Positions 17,959-26,852 of a stretch of DNA of 37,990 nucleotides are shown here, in pieces. The first letter of the stretch is position 1; the number at the start of each line of letters is the position of its first letter. The translations under genes and the position numbers were made by a program. Source of the DNA: Saprospiraceae bacterium UBA2365. GTDB lineage: Bacteria; Bacteroidota; Bacteroidia; Chitinophagales; Saprospiraceae. The stretch spans positions 1-37,990 of the forward strand of contig DDTL01000127.1 in the NCBI GenBank assembly GCA_002344345.1. Reading direction: 5' to 3'. The notes below the pieces were generated by a model that worked only from the letters and a program-made list of their open reading frames with translations, had not been told where the DNA came from and did no database searches.

Positions 17959-17980
17959 ATTTTAAATATTTTTTTGGCTG

Positions 17981-18013
17981 CAAATGTATACTTTATTTGA
18001 CTTTTCAGACAAA
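17981..18013 (-). promoter_or_regulatory. Primary-sigma promoter of the thioredoxin gene
   Basis: On the minus strand a TTTG (-33; plus 18010-18013) lies 21 nt from TACATTTG (-7; plus 17981-17988), a full match to the Bacteroidota consensus. The -7 element lies 22 nt before the start codon at 17958, giving a leader of roughly 15 nt. The rest of the spacer up to 18417 (about 400 bp) shows nothing recognisable. Confidence 0.6.
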
Positions 18014-18417
18014 AATATCCGGGACCGAATATTAAAAATCAAAATTTATAGTGAATGAACTCATTATCACGTGATTAAAGGCAGCGGTCATACATAAGAA
18101 ATAGCTATGTCCTGTAATTTTATGAAATCTCAATTTGAATACATTTTACAACACCATCCTATACATTTGAAATAATCAGAATTCCATACCGGATCTTTGT
18201 CTCAGTCATACAGGCGAAGTCCATGATCTTCTTTTTTAACGAACAGATCCATGATATTTATTTCCTATCCTGAATATATTTCCAATTTTTAGACTAAATT
18301 GTAGCCCAAATTGATCCTGTACGTATGGTTTCATGAAAATAACATAGCAGGAGCTTTTATTCACAAATGATCACAAGTTGATTTTGAAACAAAATACGGT
18401 TACATTATTCCTTTGGT

Positions 18418-19218
18418 ATGAACAAAATATCTAAAAAACTTCAAACCAATCATTTGCTTAAAACAAATAAAGCCAAATTCTCAAATCAGTTCATACTGCT
18501 ATTTTTCTTTGTTATTTTTGTTATAAATTGTAACCCGGCAACTAAAGAAGATTACATTTTAATCTATGACGGTAAAATTGCCGATAAAGACGGAGTCGAA
18601 AAAGTCACATTAATGGCAGAAGAGTACGGTTTTCCAGTATTGTACATCTCAAATCTTAAAAAACTAAATGAAGATCTTGATAAGGCGAAAGCATTCGTCA
18701 TCGGAGGAACCGAAGGCGATACCGGCGATTTACTGGAAGATTTATATGAAGTACAGGATGAACTAAAAGCTTACATTAACGCAGGGGGAAATTATCTTGG
18801 AATTTGCGGTGGAGCTTATGTTGCTTCGAAAGGCAGTCAGTGGACAGATGGTTATGAAACCGGAATGGGTTTGATAAATATTGAATGTTTTGCTTATGAC
18901 CCACAATATACCGACCCTCAAATCATCACCATCAATTGGCTGGGCGAACAAAGAACCATTTATTATCAATATGGACCTGCATTTGCCTATAAAAACCTTC
19001 CTTCAAATTGTGAAGTTCTGGCCCGGTATACCAATCCGGATCAGGATGTTGCCGCTTTTTTAGCATCGTCAGGTGCAGGAAAAGTAATCCTCGTTGGACC
19101 ACATCCGGAAGCTGATGAAAGTTGGTTGGTGGACGATCCACCCCCATTGCATGCATCTATGTGGACGAATACACATGATATTTTTCATTCTATTTTTGAA
19201 AAACTTGTTGCTGATTAA
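18418..19218 (+). CDS. BPL_N-like glutamine-amidotransferase-fold protein, probable lipoprotein
   Basis: 266 aa. A hydrophobic segment at about 24-37 ends in VINCNP, with Cys38 at a lipobox-like but imperfect position. The rest resembles the N-terminal domain of biotin-protein ligase (BPL_N), a class I glutamine amidotransferase-like fold: VIGGTEGD (94-101), the nucleophile elbow YLGICGGAYVA with Cys130, and GPHPEADESW with His229-Pro-Glu231, which would complete a Cys-His-Glu triad. The ligase half is absent, so biotinylation is not indicated. Extracellular BPL_N proteins of this kind are of unknown function. It is a lone plus-strand gene, convergent with the receiver-kinase gene downstream (93-bp gap). 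Confidence 0.75.
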   Translation: MNKISKKLQTNHLLKTNKAKFSNQFILLFFFVIFVINCNPATKEDYILIYDGKIADKDGVEKVTLMAEEYGFPVLYISNLKKLNEDLDKAKAFVIGGTEGDTGDLLEDLYEVQDELKAYINAGGNYLGICGGAYVASKGSQWTDGYETGMGLINIECFAYDPQYTDPQIITINWLGEQRTIYYQYGPAFAYKNLPSNCEVLARYTNPDQDVAAFLASSGAGKVILVGPHPEADESWLVDDPPPLHASMWTNTHDIFHSIFEKLVAD

Positions 19219-19311
19219 ATTCAGTTTATGTGCGATGGCATTGAATTACGTTAGCAGGCACTTTGCAGGTTTCAATGATTTATCAATGTTCATTGTTGGT
19301 GTCATCAAAAT

Positions 19312-20433
19312 TTAATAACTTCCGATCCTCACCACGAATTTCGTCCCTTTATCCAACTCGCTTTCTACTTCTACCCTGCCATGGTACATGTCTACGAGTT
19401 TTTTCAGGATGCTCAGGCCAAGGCCGGAACCTGTGATATCCCTGGTTTTATCGTTTTTGATCCGGTGAAATTCCCCGAACAATTTTGGAAGATCTTCCTG
19501 TGAAATACCGATGCCGGTATCTTCCACGATCACCTGGATTTCATGCTTAACTGCCTTGATCGCAAAAAACACCTCACCGGATTCTTTGTTGTATTTCACG
19601 GCATTGGAAAGCAGATTATTAAAAATGATCTCTATTTCGTTGGAATCTGCATTAAAAATGAGCTCTTCGGGCAGATCCATGTGTATCTTAATGTTTTTTT
19701 GAATGGCCAGTGGTTCCACCGTATCTTTGGATATCCTGGCGATTTCAACCAGGTCAACCGGTTTAATTTCCCTGTTTTTGACACCTGATTCAAGCCTCGT
19801 AATATCCAACATATCCATGATCAGACTTCTCATCCCTTTGATCCTTACCAGTGATCGATCGATCATCGTTTCGTAATCGCCGATATCTTCGCCTATCTGT
19901 CTGTCTTTCATGATATTCAGATAACCTTCTACCGCATTGATGGGCGATTTGAGTTCATGAGACAATACTGACAAGAACTGAAACCTGTTTTGTTTTTCTG
20001 TCTTATTGAGGTTTCTGCCAATACCTTTCAGGTAAACATGTTTGGTGATGGCTTCCATTGCGGTGCGAAGTTCCTGAGGCGTAAAAGGTTTGGGAACAAA
20101 ATTGAATGCGCCCTGATTGGTTGCCCGGACCGCCAGATCCAGGTTGGCGTAGGAAGTGATCATCATCACCTCTACGCCTATCTGGTTCTTATTGATATAT
20201 TCCAACACTTCAATCCCTTGTATGCCGGGCAATTTATTGTCCAGCAAAACGATGTCAATCTGACCTCTGTCTATTTGCTCCACAGCTTCCTCTCCACTTT
20301 CAACTGAGATCAGATCAAAAGTAAAATCTGTTTCGAGAAATGGAAAACTGACGTTAAATCCACGCAAAACCCTTTCAATCCCTGACCTTATACCAGGTTC
20401 ATCATCGACAATTAAAACTTTTAGCGGTTCCAT
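19312..20433 (-). CDS. Receiver-histidine kinase hybrid (REC-HisKA-HATPase)
   Basis: 373 aa, no membrane segment. Receiver 1-125 has D10/D11, phospho-acceptor D65 (IVLLDNKLPGIQG) and K115 (FVPKPF). A HisKA domain follows with H159 (VLSHELKSPINAVEGYL), then HATPase_c with N277 (NNLLSNAVKYN), D305 (DTGIGI) and GSGLGLSILKKLV. With the receiver first, phosphorylation would control the kinase, so it sits in the middle of a relay rather than at its start. It is the last gene of the hydrogenase cluster; a 259-bp gap precedes it, so it may have its own promoter or be read through from upstream. It ends convergent with the BPL_N-like gene. Which receiver it phosphorylates is unknown. Confidence 0.9.
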   Translation of the reverse strand: MEPLKVLIVDDEPGIRSGIERVLRGFNVSFPFLETDFTFDLISVESGEEAVEQIDRGQIDIVLLDNKLPGIQGIEVLEYINKNQIGVEVMMITSYANLDLAVRATNQGAFNFVPKPFTPQELRTAMEAITKHVYLKGIGRNLNKTEKQNRFQFLSVLSHELKSPINAVEGYLNIMKDRQIGEDIGDYETMIDRSLVRIKGMRSLIMDMLDITRLESGVKNREIKPVDLVEIARISKDTVEPLAIQKNIKIHMDLPEELIFNADSNEIEIIFNNLLSNAVKYNKESGEVFFAIKAVKHEIQVIVEDTGIGISQEDLPKLFGEFHRIKNDKTRDITGSGLGLSILKKLVDMYHGRVEVESELDKGTKFVVRIGSY

Positions 20434-20692
20434 AATACTGTTTTTGTTTCAAATAGCAAAAAAAGGTTATTAACAATGCGCGATAATGCCATTTTGGCAA
20501 CTCCTTCAGCAAGTCATTTGCTCAGGAATTGTATATAAATAAGATATGCGAATTAGTGTAGTAATTTTGTTTTTTTCACGGCGTGAATGAGGCGAATAGC
20601 CATAGCTATCGAACGATTTTACAACGCAGAAAAAGGGCAAAAGTACACGTCAAAACGTTTAGGTTATTTTTTTACAATTTCTCAGTTTCTGA

Positions 20693-21082
20693 TCAAATCT
20701 CCAGCAGCTTGTTGATCTCCCGTTGAAGCTGATCGGGCCGGATACCCTTTTCTATAAAGATGTCTGCCTTTATCCAGCTTTTATCCTCCAAGGTTTCGAG
20801 TTTGAACACAAGTCCTGTTTCAGAAGTAACAGCGGAGGCAATGATCACCGGAACTTCGGGATACAATTGTTTTGCTCTGTAAGCCAAAACAAATCCACTG
20901 TCCTGCGTTTCCATCATCAGGTCAAAAATACAGAGGTCGGGCTTTGTTTCAGCCAACAACTGTTCAGCCTCTTTCCTGTTTTCTGCTTTCAATACTTTCA
21001 TTCCGAAACGCTCCAGCACGAGGCTTGTTTGGAACAAATAATCCGGATCATCATCTACGATTAAAACAATCTTATTTTCCAT
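20693..21082 (-). CDS. Stand-alone receiver domain protein (129 aa)
   Basis: The receiver is complete: D10/D11/D12, phospho-acceptor D54 (CIFDLMME), S83 as the switch residue and K112 (IFIEKG). No output domain follows. Between D54 and S83 it carries METQDSGFVLAY, a stretch resembling that of the 166-aa receiver (MSTIYEGFELAQ), so these two look related to each other more than to the third. It starts 9 bp after the stop of the hydrogenase-like kinase, which makes it the obvious partner for that kinase. Such single-domain receivers act by protein contact or as relay intermediates (Spo0F- or CheY-like). Confidence 0.9.
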   Translation of the reverse strand: MENKIVLIVDDDPDYLFQTSLVLERFGMKVLKAENRKEAEQLLAETKPDLCIFDLMMETQDSGFVLAYRAKQLYPEVPVIIASAVTSETGLVFKLETLEDKSWIKADIFIEKGIRPDQLQREINKLLEI

Positions 21083-21091
21083 TTCTAAAAA

Positions 21092-23080
21092 TTAATTTGA
21101 GTTCATTCTGGGAATTCTGATATGAAAGCTGGTTCCGGTTTCTCCTTTCTGAGGATCGGTATTCGACTTCACAGTTATGTCTCCCTTATGCATTTTAACT
21201 ATTCCGTATATCAGTGGCAACCCAAGGCCTGTCCCTTTACCCAGTTCTTTCGTGGTGAAGAAGGGCATAAAAATTTTTTCCATATTTTCCGTCGGGATAC
21301 CGCAACCGTTATCTTTTACGATAAAATACACATTATGCTCATCACCATTTAGAATCAGATTGATTTCTCCTGTTCCTGAAATGGCTTCAACTGAGTTTTT
21401 CATTAAGTTGGTGAGCACCTGCATCATCTGATCCCTGTCAAAAGAAGCGATCGGGTCATTGATTTCAGGATTAAAAACGAGGTTCACATCATCAGGCCGG
21501 ATGATACTGTCTATGCTTTCCCTGCAAAAATCAGTCAAATTCACATGAACAGCCTTAACCTGGTTTTTTCTGGCAAAATTGAGCAGTCCTCCAACTATTT
21601 TTTTACACCTTTCCGCCTGATCAACGATCAGTTTCAGGTCCTTGTAATTTTGGCTTTCCGTGTTCGTTTCTTCCATCAACAGGTTGGAATACATGGTGAT
21701 GACGCCGAGCGGATTGTTGAGTTCGTGCGCGATACCTGCAGAAAGTTGCCCCATATTGGCCAGTTTTTCCGACTGGATCAGAGCTTGTCTGGCATCAGAC
21801 AGTTTTTCATTGGCAATGTTGAGCTGCCCGATAGACTGGTGTAGTTTTTCTATGGAGTAAGGCAGACACATTTCTATTTCCGCAAAACCATGAATGATGG
21901 CCTCCGCATGATCCACACAGGTATCATAACCACAGGCTCCGCAGTTGAGCAGGTCACCGGATTCGTGTTTGCCCATGGCCTGAAGTATTTCGATCACTTT
22001 GGATGAGCCTGGTTTGTTGAGCCTGCGGTCCAGATTCCGGAAAGACTGACTCAGATCCATTTGTTCAAAGCTTTTCATTTCTTGTTCAAATTCCTCATTA
22101 TCCAGTTTCTCCAGTTTATCATTGACATAACTGCTCACTGCATTGCGTCTTGCATACAACTTGCCATCAGGGCTCATTCCCGGACCCATGATGCATCCGT
22201 TGCAACAGAGCAATTCGAGGTTTTTACCTTTAAACACACCTTCTCCGATCTCTTTCAGGATATCGATGAACACTTTTTTCCCTGAAGAGACGATCATATT
22301 GTTTGACATAAGATCTTCTTCACCTCCGATCGTATTCAACATACCGCGGGAAACAGGAAACAGAGAACCTTTACCAGCATAAGGCGGATCAAATTCTGTT
22401 AGTTCAACCACATCCGGATCTATTTTCTCTGAAGCAAACAGCTCTCTTAACTCCCTGAACGTGATCACTTCATCCACCTCTGTGCTTTCTCCTTTTTTTG
22501 CAATGCAAGGCCCGATGAATATGGTTTTCACATCCGTACCATATTTATTTTTCAATACCCTGATCGTTGCCACCATGGGAGAAACGACCGGAACGAGGGA
22601 GTCTTTGATCTCCGGCATATAATGTTCTACATAATAAACAATGGCCGGGCAATCAGAAGAAATCCATGTTTTATCTACGTTTTCATGGTAGACTTTTGCA
22701 TATTCTCTGGCAACCAGGTCTGCACCGAAGGAGACTTCCACCACTTTACTGAATCCCAAGGCCCTGACCATGCCCACAAAACGCCTGTAATCATCCAATT
22801 CTGTAAATTCAGCCGCAAAACTGGGTGCAACGCATGCGATCACTTCATGTTCGCCCCTGAGTAAGGACAATGCTCCCGGTTTGGTATTCAGAATAGCTTT
22901 GGCACCCTGACTGCAAACGATGAAACAACTTCCGCACCCAATACACCTGGATGTCAGGATCTCCGCCTGTCCGTTGACGATCTTGATCGCTTTGACCGGG
23001 CATTCCCTGACACACGAGTAGCACACCCTGCATCTGTTGGGAACCGTGCTGACCAGTTTTTCAATTTGTGCGTGAGGCAT
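21092..23080 (-). CDS. Sensory [FeFe]-hydrogenase-like histidine kinase
   Basis: 662 aa, cytoplasmic. Order: two 4Fe-4S clusters (C17, C20, C23, C27 and C46, C49, C52, C56); a [FeFe]-hydrogenase large-subunit domain at about 75-330; an Fe-S domain with C380-x2-C383-x4-C388-x16-C405; a helical linker; HisKA with H452 (AGIAHELNNPLG); HATPase_c with N562, DNGCGIP and GKGTGLGLPL. The H-cluster motifs are SSDCPAI (C144), PCIAKKGE (C192) and LCCNGC (C292, C296). These line up with the four cysteines that bind the H-cluster in catalytic enzymes, but Asp143 stands where the proton-transfer Cys of TSCCP would be, and no small-subunit tail follows. This resembles sensory (HydS-type) hydrogenases, here with a kinase rather than a PAS output. 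It likely reports H2 or redox state by autophosphorylation. It follows hydA by 94 bp. Confidence 0.88.
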   Translation of the reverse strand: MPHAQIEKLVSTVPNRCRVCYSCVRECPVKAIKIVNGQAEILTSRCIGCGSCFIVCSQGAKAILNTKPGALSLLRGEHEVIACVAPSFAAEFTELDDYRRFVGMVRALGFSKVVEVSFGADLVAREYAKVYHENVDKTWISSDCPAIVYYVEHYMPEIKDSLVPVVSPMVATIRVLKNKYGTDVKTIFIGPCIAKKGESTEVDEVITFRELRELFASEKIDPDVVELTEFDPPYAGKGSLFPVSRGMLNTIGGEEDLMSNNMIVSSGKKVFIDILKEIGEGVFKGKNLELLCCNGCIMGPGMSPDGKLYARRNAVSSYVNDKLEKLDNEEFEQEMKSFEQMDLSQSFRNLDRRLNKPGSSKVIEILQAMGKHESGDLLNCGACGYDTCVDHAEAIIHGFAEIEMCLPYSIEKLHQSIGQLNIANEKLSDARQALIQSEKLANMGQLSAGIAHELNNPLGVITMYSNLLMEETNTESQNYKDLKLIVDQAERCKKIVGGLLNFARKNQVKAVHVNLTDFCRESIDSIIRPDDVNLVFNPEINDPIASFDRDQMMQVLTNLMKNSVEAISGTGEINLILNGDEHNVYFIVKDNGCGIPTENMEKIFMPFFTTKELGKGTGLGLPLIYGIVKMHKGDITVKSNTDPQKGETGTSFHIRIPRMNSN

Positions 23081-23112
23081 GGAAAATGTTTTTTAGTTTT
23101 CAGGTTCAGTCA

Positions 23113-23130
23113 GGAAGGCTTTCGCCTCCC
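23113..23130 (-). other. GAAA-capped stem-loop between hydA and the sensor kinase
   Basis: The minus-strand RNA folds as GGGAGGC-GAAA-GCCUUCC, a 7-bp stem (one G-U pair) closed by a GNRA tetraloop. No U tract follows, so it is not an intrinsic terminator. It sits in the 94-bp gap after hydA and could stabilise the hydCBA part of the message or mark a processing point, lowering expression of the sensor relative to the enzyme. Confidence 0.5.
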
Positions 23131-23174
23131 TTATCCCAAACTAATTATGATAAAAATGCTATTTGGATCATTGT

Positions 23175-24911
23175 TTATATCAATACATCTCTTTTTTCAT
23201 AATGCGTATGCAAGAGATGATGAGATTTTTCACTTAGCGGTTCTCCCAGATATTCATCATAGATCTTTTGAATCTCCGGATTATTATGTGAAGTCCGGAT
23301 GGTTTCTGTTGCATCGATGGAATACAGGCTGGCCATTCTTTTCCTGATATTTTCTTCTTTGACTGTCAGTGGCTGACCACCCCCGTTGATGCATCCGCCC
23401 GGGCAAGCCATCACCTCGATAAAATGAAGATCACTTTTTCCGCTTCTGACCTCTTCAATGATCTCTTTGACCCCGGCTAGTCCGTTGACGGCTGCAATAT
23501 TCAAATCGATGTCTCCGATCCTGACAGTAGTTCTTTTGACCGGGGCAAAACCCCTGAGCTCTTCGATCCTCAGGTTGGACATTTCTTCGCCGGTCACGAG
23601 CTTATGGGCGCTTCTGACCGCAGCCTCCATGACACCACCCGCCGCTCCGAAAATTTTACCGGCCGTACTTCTTTGCCCCATAAGGGAATCCACAGATTCC
23701 GGTTCAAGGGAATGAATGTCAATACCGTATATTTTGAGCAATCCCACCAATTCACGAGTGGTGAGTACGGCATCCACATCGGACAATCCATGGCGGGTCA
23801 TCTCTGACCGTTGTGCTTCAAATTTTTTGGCGATACAAGGCATGATTCCCACACTATATATATCCCTGGGATCCAGACCTTTCTTCTCAGCCCAGTAGGT
23901 TTTGATCATGGCACCCATCATTTGCATGGGTGATTTTGCCGAAGAAAGATGACTGAGCAACTCAGGTGCAAATTCTTCCATGTATTTCACCCATGCAGGG
24001 CAACAACTGGTGAACATTGGCAGTTGGCCGCCTTCAGTAAGTCTCTGTATCAATTCGGAACCTTCTTCCATAATAGTCAGGTCAGCGGTAAACGCTCCGT
24101 CAAACACCGTATTGAAACCCATTTTTCGGAGACTTGCATTAAGAAGCCCATATACATCTGTTCCTGCCGGCAAGCCGATCTCTTCTGCCATGGTCACAGA
24201 AATGGAAGGTGCATATTGAACGACAACATGTTTTTTGGGGTTATCCAGCGCTTCCATGATCTGTGCGTAATGATTCTTTTCGTAAAGAGCACCAGTCGGA
24301 CAAACCATGATACATCTGCCACAGTTGATGCAGGATGAAGTATTCAACCCTTTATTGAAGGCAACTGCGATCTCAGCATTGCTTCCTCTGTTGATAAAAT
24401 CGATCGCATTGACACCCATGATCCGGTCGCATGCATCCACACATCTCCCGCAAAGAATGCATTTGGCAGGATCTCTTACAAGACTCGCCCCGGTATGATC
24501 CAGGTTTTTAAGATTTTTTACACCCATGACCCTTCTTTCCCGGACACCGAGATCTGCAGATAAGGATTGCAACTCGCAATTCATATTTCTGACGCAATAC
24601 AGACAGTCATCCGGGTGATTGCTCAACAGTAACTCGACGATCACTTTTCTGCTTTCTGCTACTCTGTTGGAATGGGTCAGAATTTTCATACCTTCTTCCA
24701 CCGGGTATGAACATGAGGTGATCAGCTTGCCTGAATTGAGATGTTCTACCACACACATCCTGCAAGCACCTGTTGGAAATGTTTCCTTGATGTGGCAAAG
24801 AGTTGGAATGTTGATACCGAGCCTTTTGCATACTTCGAGGATGGTTTCGCCTTTGTTGGCAGTCACCAGTTTATTGTTGATCTCCAGATTGATATTCATT
24901 GTTTCCGTCAT
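23175..24911 (-). CDS. hydA: [FeFe]-hydrogenase catalytic subunit HydA
   Basis: 578 aa; it performs reversible H2 oxidation/proton reduction in the cytoplasm. Order: 2Fe-2S domain (C39, C50, C53, C67); His-Cys3 4Fe-4S domain (H99, C103, C106, C112); two 4Fe-4S clusters (C151, C154, C157, C161; C194, C197, C200, C204); H-domain with TSCCPAW (C303 proton relay, C304), MPCIAKKFE (C359) and MACPGGCINGGGQP (C503, C507); then a small-subunit tail (about 525-578, ending HHLLHTHYEKR). This is the M3 arrangement, near the length of the 574-residue clostridial enzyme. With HydB and HydC beside it, it fits the trimeric NAD-linked group A3. Whether it bifurcates electrons between ferredoxin and NAD cannot be told from sequence by eye. 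It begins 6 bp after hydB. Confidence 0.96.
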   Translation of the reverse strand: MTETMNINLEINNKLVTANKGETILEVCKRLGINIPTLCHIKETFPTGACRMCVVEHLNSGKLITSCSYPVEEGMKILTHSNRVAESRKVIVELLLSNHPDDCLYCVRNMNCELQSLSADLGVRERRVMGVKNLKNLDHTGASLVRDPAKCILCGRCVDACDRIMGVNAIDFINRGSNAEIAVAFNKGLNTSSCINCGRCIMVCPTGALYEKNHYAQIMEALDNPKKHVVVQYAPSISVTMAEEIGLPAGTDVYGLLNASLRKMGFNTVFDGAFTADLTIMEEGSELIQRLTEGGQLPMFTSCCPAWVKYMEEFAPELLSHLSSAKSPMQMMGAMIKTYWAEKKGLDPRDIYSVGIMPCIAKKFEAQRSEMTRHGLSDVDAVLTTRELVGLLKIYGIDIHSLEPESVDSLMGQRSTAGKIFGAAGGVMEAAVRSAHKLVTGEEMSNLRIEELRGFAPVKRTTVRIGDIDLNIAAVNGLAGVKEIIEEVRSGKSDLHFIEVMACPGGCINGGGQPLTVKEENIRKRMASLYSIDATETIRTSHNNPEIQKIYDEYLGEPLSEKSHHLLHTHYEKRDVLI

Positions 24912-24917
24912 TATCAG

Positions 24918-26852
24918 TTAAAAAATATCTATTGCATCGAATTTGCATACATCCGCACAGGCGCCGCAGGAAATACACTTCTCTTCGATGATGAAGTGGG
25001 GTACTTTTTTAGCTCCGATGATCGCTTCAGTCGGACATTTTCTGGCACAAACCATGCAACCGGTACATTTTTCCACATCGATTTTGAAGGTTCTCAGTTC
25101 TGTACAAACGCCGGCTGAGCACTTTTTATCAAAAATGTGTTCCTCATACTCATGCCTGAACCATTTCAGGGTACTCAACACCGGGTTGGGTGCTGTTTGC
25201 CCCAGTCCGCAAAGAGAAGTTTCTCTGATCACCTTACCCAGCTTTTCAAGCTGCATCACGCTTTTGATCCTTTCCAGGGGTTCATACTTAGTTTCGTCGG
25301 TAGGCTTATGTGTGATGGTATGCAGGATTTCCAGCATTCTCCTGGTTCCTTCCCTGCATGGGATACATTTACCGCAACTCTCACGTTGGATGAAGTCCAT
25401 AAAGAATTTGGCAACATCCACCATGCAGGTATCTTCGTCCATTACGACCAGACCACCTGAACCCATCATAGCGCCCACTTTGATCAGGGATTCGTAATCG
25501 ATCTGGATATCCAGGTTTTCCTCGGTAATACAGCCGCCTGAAGGTCCTCCGATCTGCACTGCCTTGAATTTTTTGTCGTTGGCAATGCCACCGCCAATGG
25601 TGAATAACACCTCACGCAGGGTGGTTCCCATCGGAACTTCCACAAGACCTGTAAGGGCGATCTTTCCTGAAAGGGCAAACACTTTAGTGCCTTTGCTGTT
25701 ATCGGTACCCATGGAGGCGAAATGTTCTACACCCAAGGCAATGATCTCGGGCAAATTGGCCAATGTTTCCACATTATTGATGATCGTAGGCTTGTGAAAA
25801 AGGCCGCTCACAGCAGGAAAAGGAGGCCTTGGTCTTGGCATTCCACGTTCTCCTTCGATGCTGTGGATCAGGGCAGTTTCTTCTCCGCATACGAAGGCGC
25901 CTGCTCCCTTTTTCACTTTAATGCTGAAGTTCACACCAGAGTCAAAAATATTTTCCCCGAGCAAACCATATTTTTTTGCCTGTTCGAGTGCGATATTCAA
26001 TCTTTCTATCGCCAGAGGATACTCAGCTCTGATGTAGACATAAGCTTTCGTTGCACCGATACCATAAGCTGCGATTGCCATCCCTTCGAGCAGTCTGTGC
26101 GGATCACCTTCGATGACCGCTCTGTCCATAAATGCGCCCGGGTCACCCTCATCAGCGTTGCAGATCAGATATTTCTGGTCAGCTTCTGTTTGGAAAGCGA
26201 ATTTCCATTTTTTACCTGTCGGGAAACCGCCTCCTCCGCGTCCGCGCAAACCTGATTTCTCTATCATATCGCACACTTCGAGCGGTTGTTTATTGCGGAT
26301 CAAAGACAAATAACTCTGATAACCTCCAGAGGCTATGTATTCTTCAATGCTGATTGGATCTACGATCCCACAATTTTTAAGAACCAGGCGGCTCTGAGGT
26401 TTGAAAAAAGGATGTTCCCTGTACGAAGGCACCCCATCCCAGGATTGATTATCCATGGAAGGAAACTGGCACATCACATGCGTTTTGTCCACTTCCAATT
26501 GGAAAATACTATTAAGGATGTCCGGCACTTTAGCTGCATCCACCTTTTCAAAAGAGATCCTGTTGTAACCAGGCAATTGTATATCCATGATCGGTTCGGA
26601 GGAGCACAATCCGATACAACCCACTTCGATGACCCTGGCATCCAGATTCTTTTCAGCTAAAAATTCTTTGACAGCGTGCAGGGTCTTGCCTGCTCCGGCG
26701 CCAAGTCCACAGGTTCCTGCTCCGATAAAGATCACCGGTTCAGTCACGTGTTCTCTTTTCAATGCTGCAAGGTATGATTGTAAGGATGCTTTTTGAGAGA
26801 CTTCTTCTGGTTTTTTCAGCAGATCCAGCAATAAAAATTGTGTTGTTTCCAT
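24918..26852 (-). CDS. hydB: NuoF-like flavoprotein subunit HydB
   Basis: 644 aa. It carries FMN and the NAD(H) site that links hydrogenase to nicotinamide. Order: thioredoxin-like 2Fe-2S domain (GAGTCGLGAGA with C48; C79 and C83; I see only three clear ligands there); NuoF core with GLRGRGGGGFPTGKKW (201-216), CNADEGDPGAFMDR (231-244) and CGEETALIHSIEG; SLBB region; 4Fe-4S site ESCGKCIPC (C493, C496, C499) with C548; then a Cys pair C578/C583 and two ferredoxin-like clusters (C596, C599, C602, C606; C626, C629, C632, C636). The extra C-terminal clusters are a feature of HydB of trimeric hydrogenases and distinguish it from complex I NuoF. Start overlaps the hydC stop by one base, which couples their translation. 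Confidence 0.95.
   Translation of the reverse strand: METTQFLLLDLLKKPEEVSQKASLQSYLAALKREHVTEPVIFIGAGTCGLGAGAGKTLHAVKEFLAEKNLDARVIEVGCIGLCSSEPIMDIQLPGYNRISFEKVDAAKVPDILNSIFQLEVDKTHVMCQFPSMDNQSWDGVPSYREHPFFKPQSRLVLKNCGIVDPISIEEYIASGGYQSYLSLIRNKQPLEVCDMIEKSGLRGRGGGGFPTGKKWKFAFQTEADQKYLICNADEGDPGAFMDRAVIEGDPHRLLEGMAIAAYGIGATKAYVYIRAEYPLAIERLNIALEQAKKYGLLGENIFDSGVNFSIKVKKGAGAFVCGEETALIHSIEGERGMPRPRPPFPAVSGLFHKPTIINNVETLANLPEIIALGVEHFASMGTDNSKGTKVFALSGKIALTGLVEVPMGTTLREVLFTIGGGIANDKKFKAVQIGGPSGGCITEENLDIQIDYESLIKVGAMMGSGGLVVMDEDTCMVDVAKFFMDFIQRESCGKCIPCREGTRRMLEILHTITHKPTDETKYEPLERIKSVMQLEKLGKVIRETSLCGLGQTAPNPVLSTLKWFRHEYEEHIFDKKCSAGVCTELRTFKIDVEKCTGCMVCARKCPTEAIIGAKKVPHFIIEEKCISCGACADVCKFDAIDIF

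Noticed and set aside
25137..26660. Several plus-strand open frames of 100 or more codons opposite hydB
   Set aside because: They are shadows of the GC-richer hydB coding strand and carry no recognisable domain.
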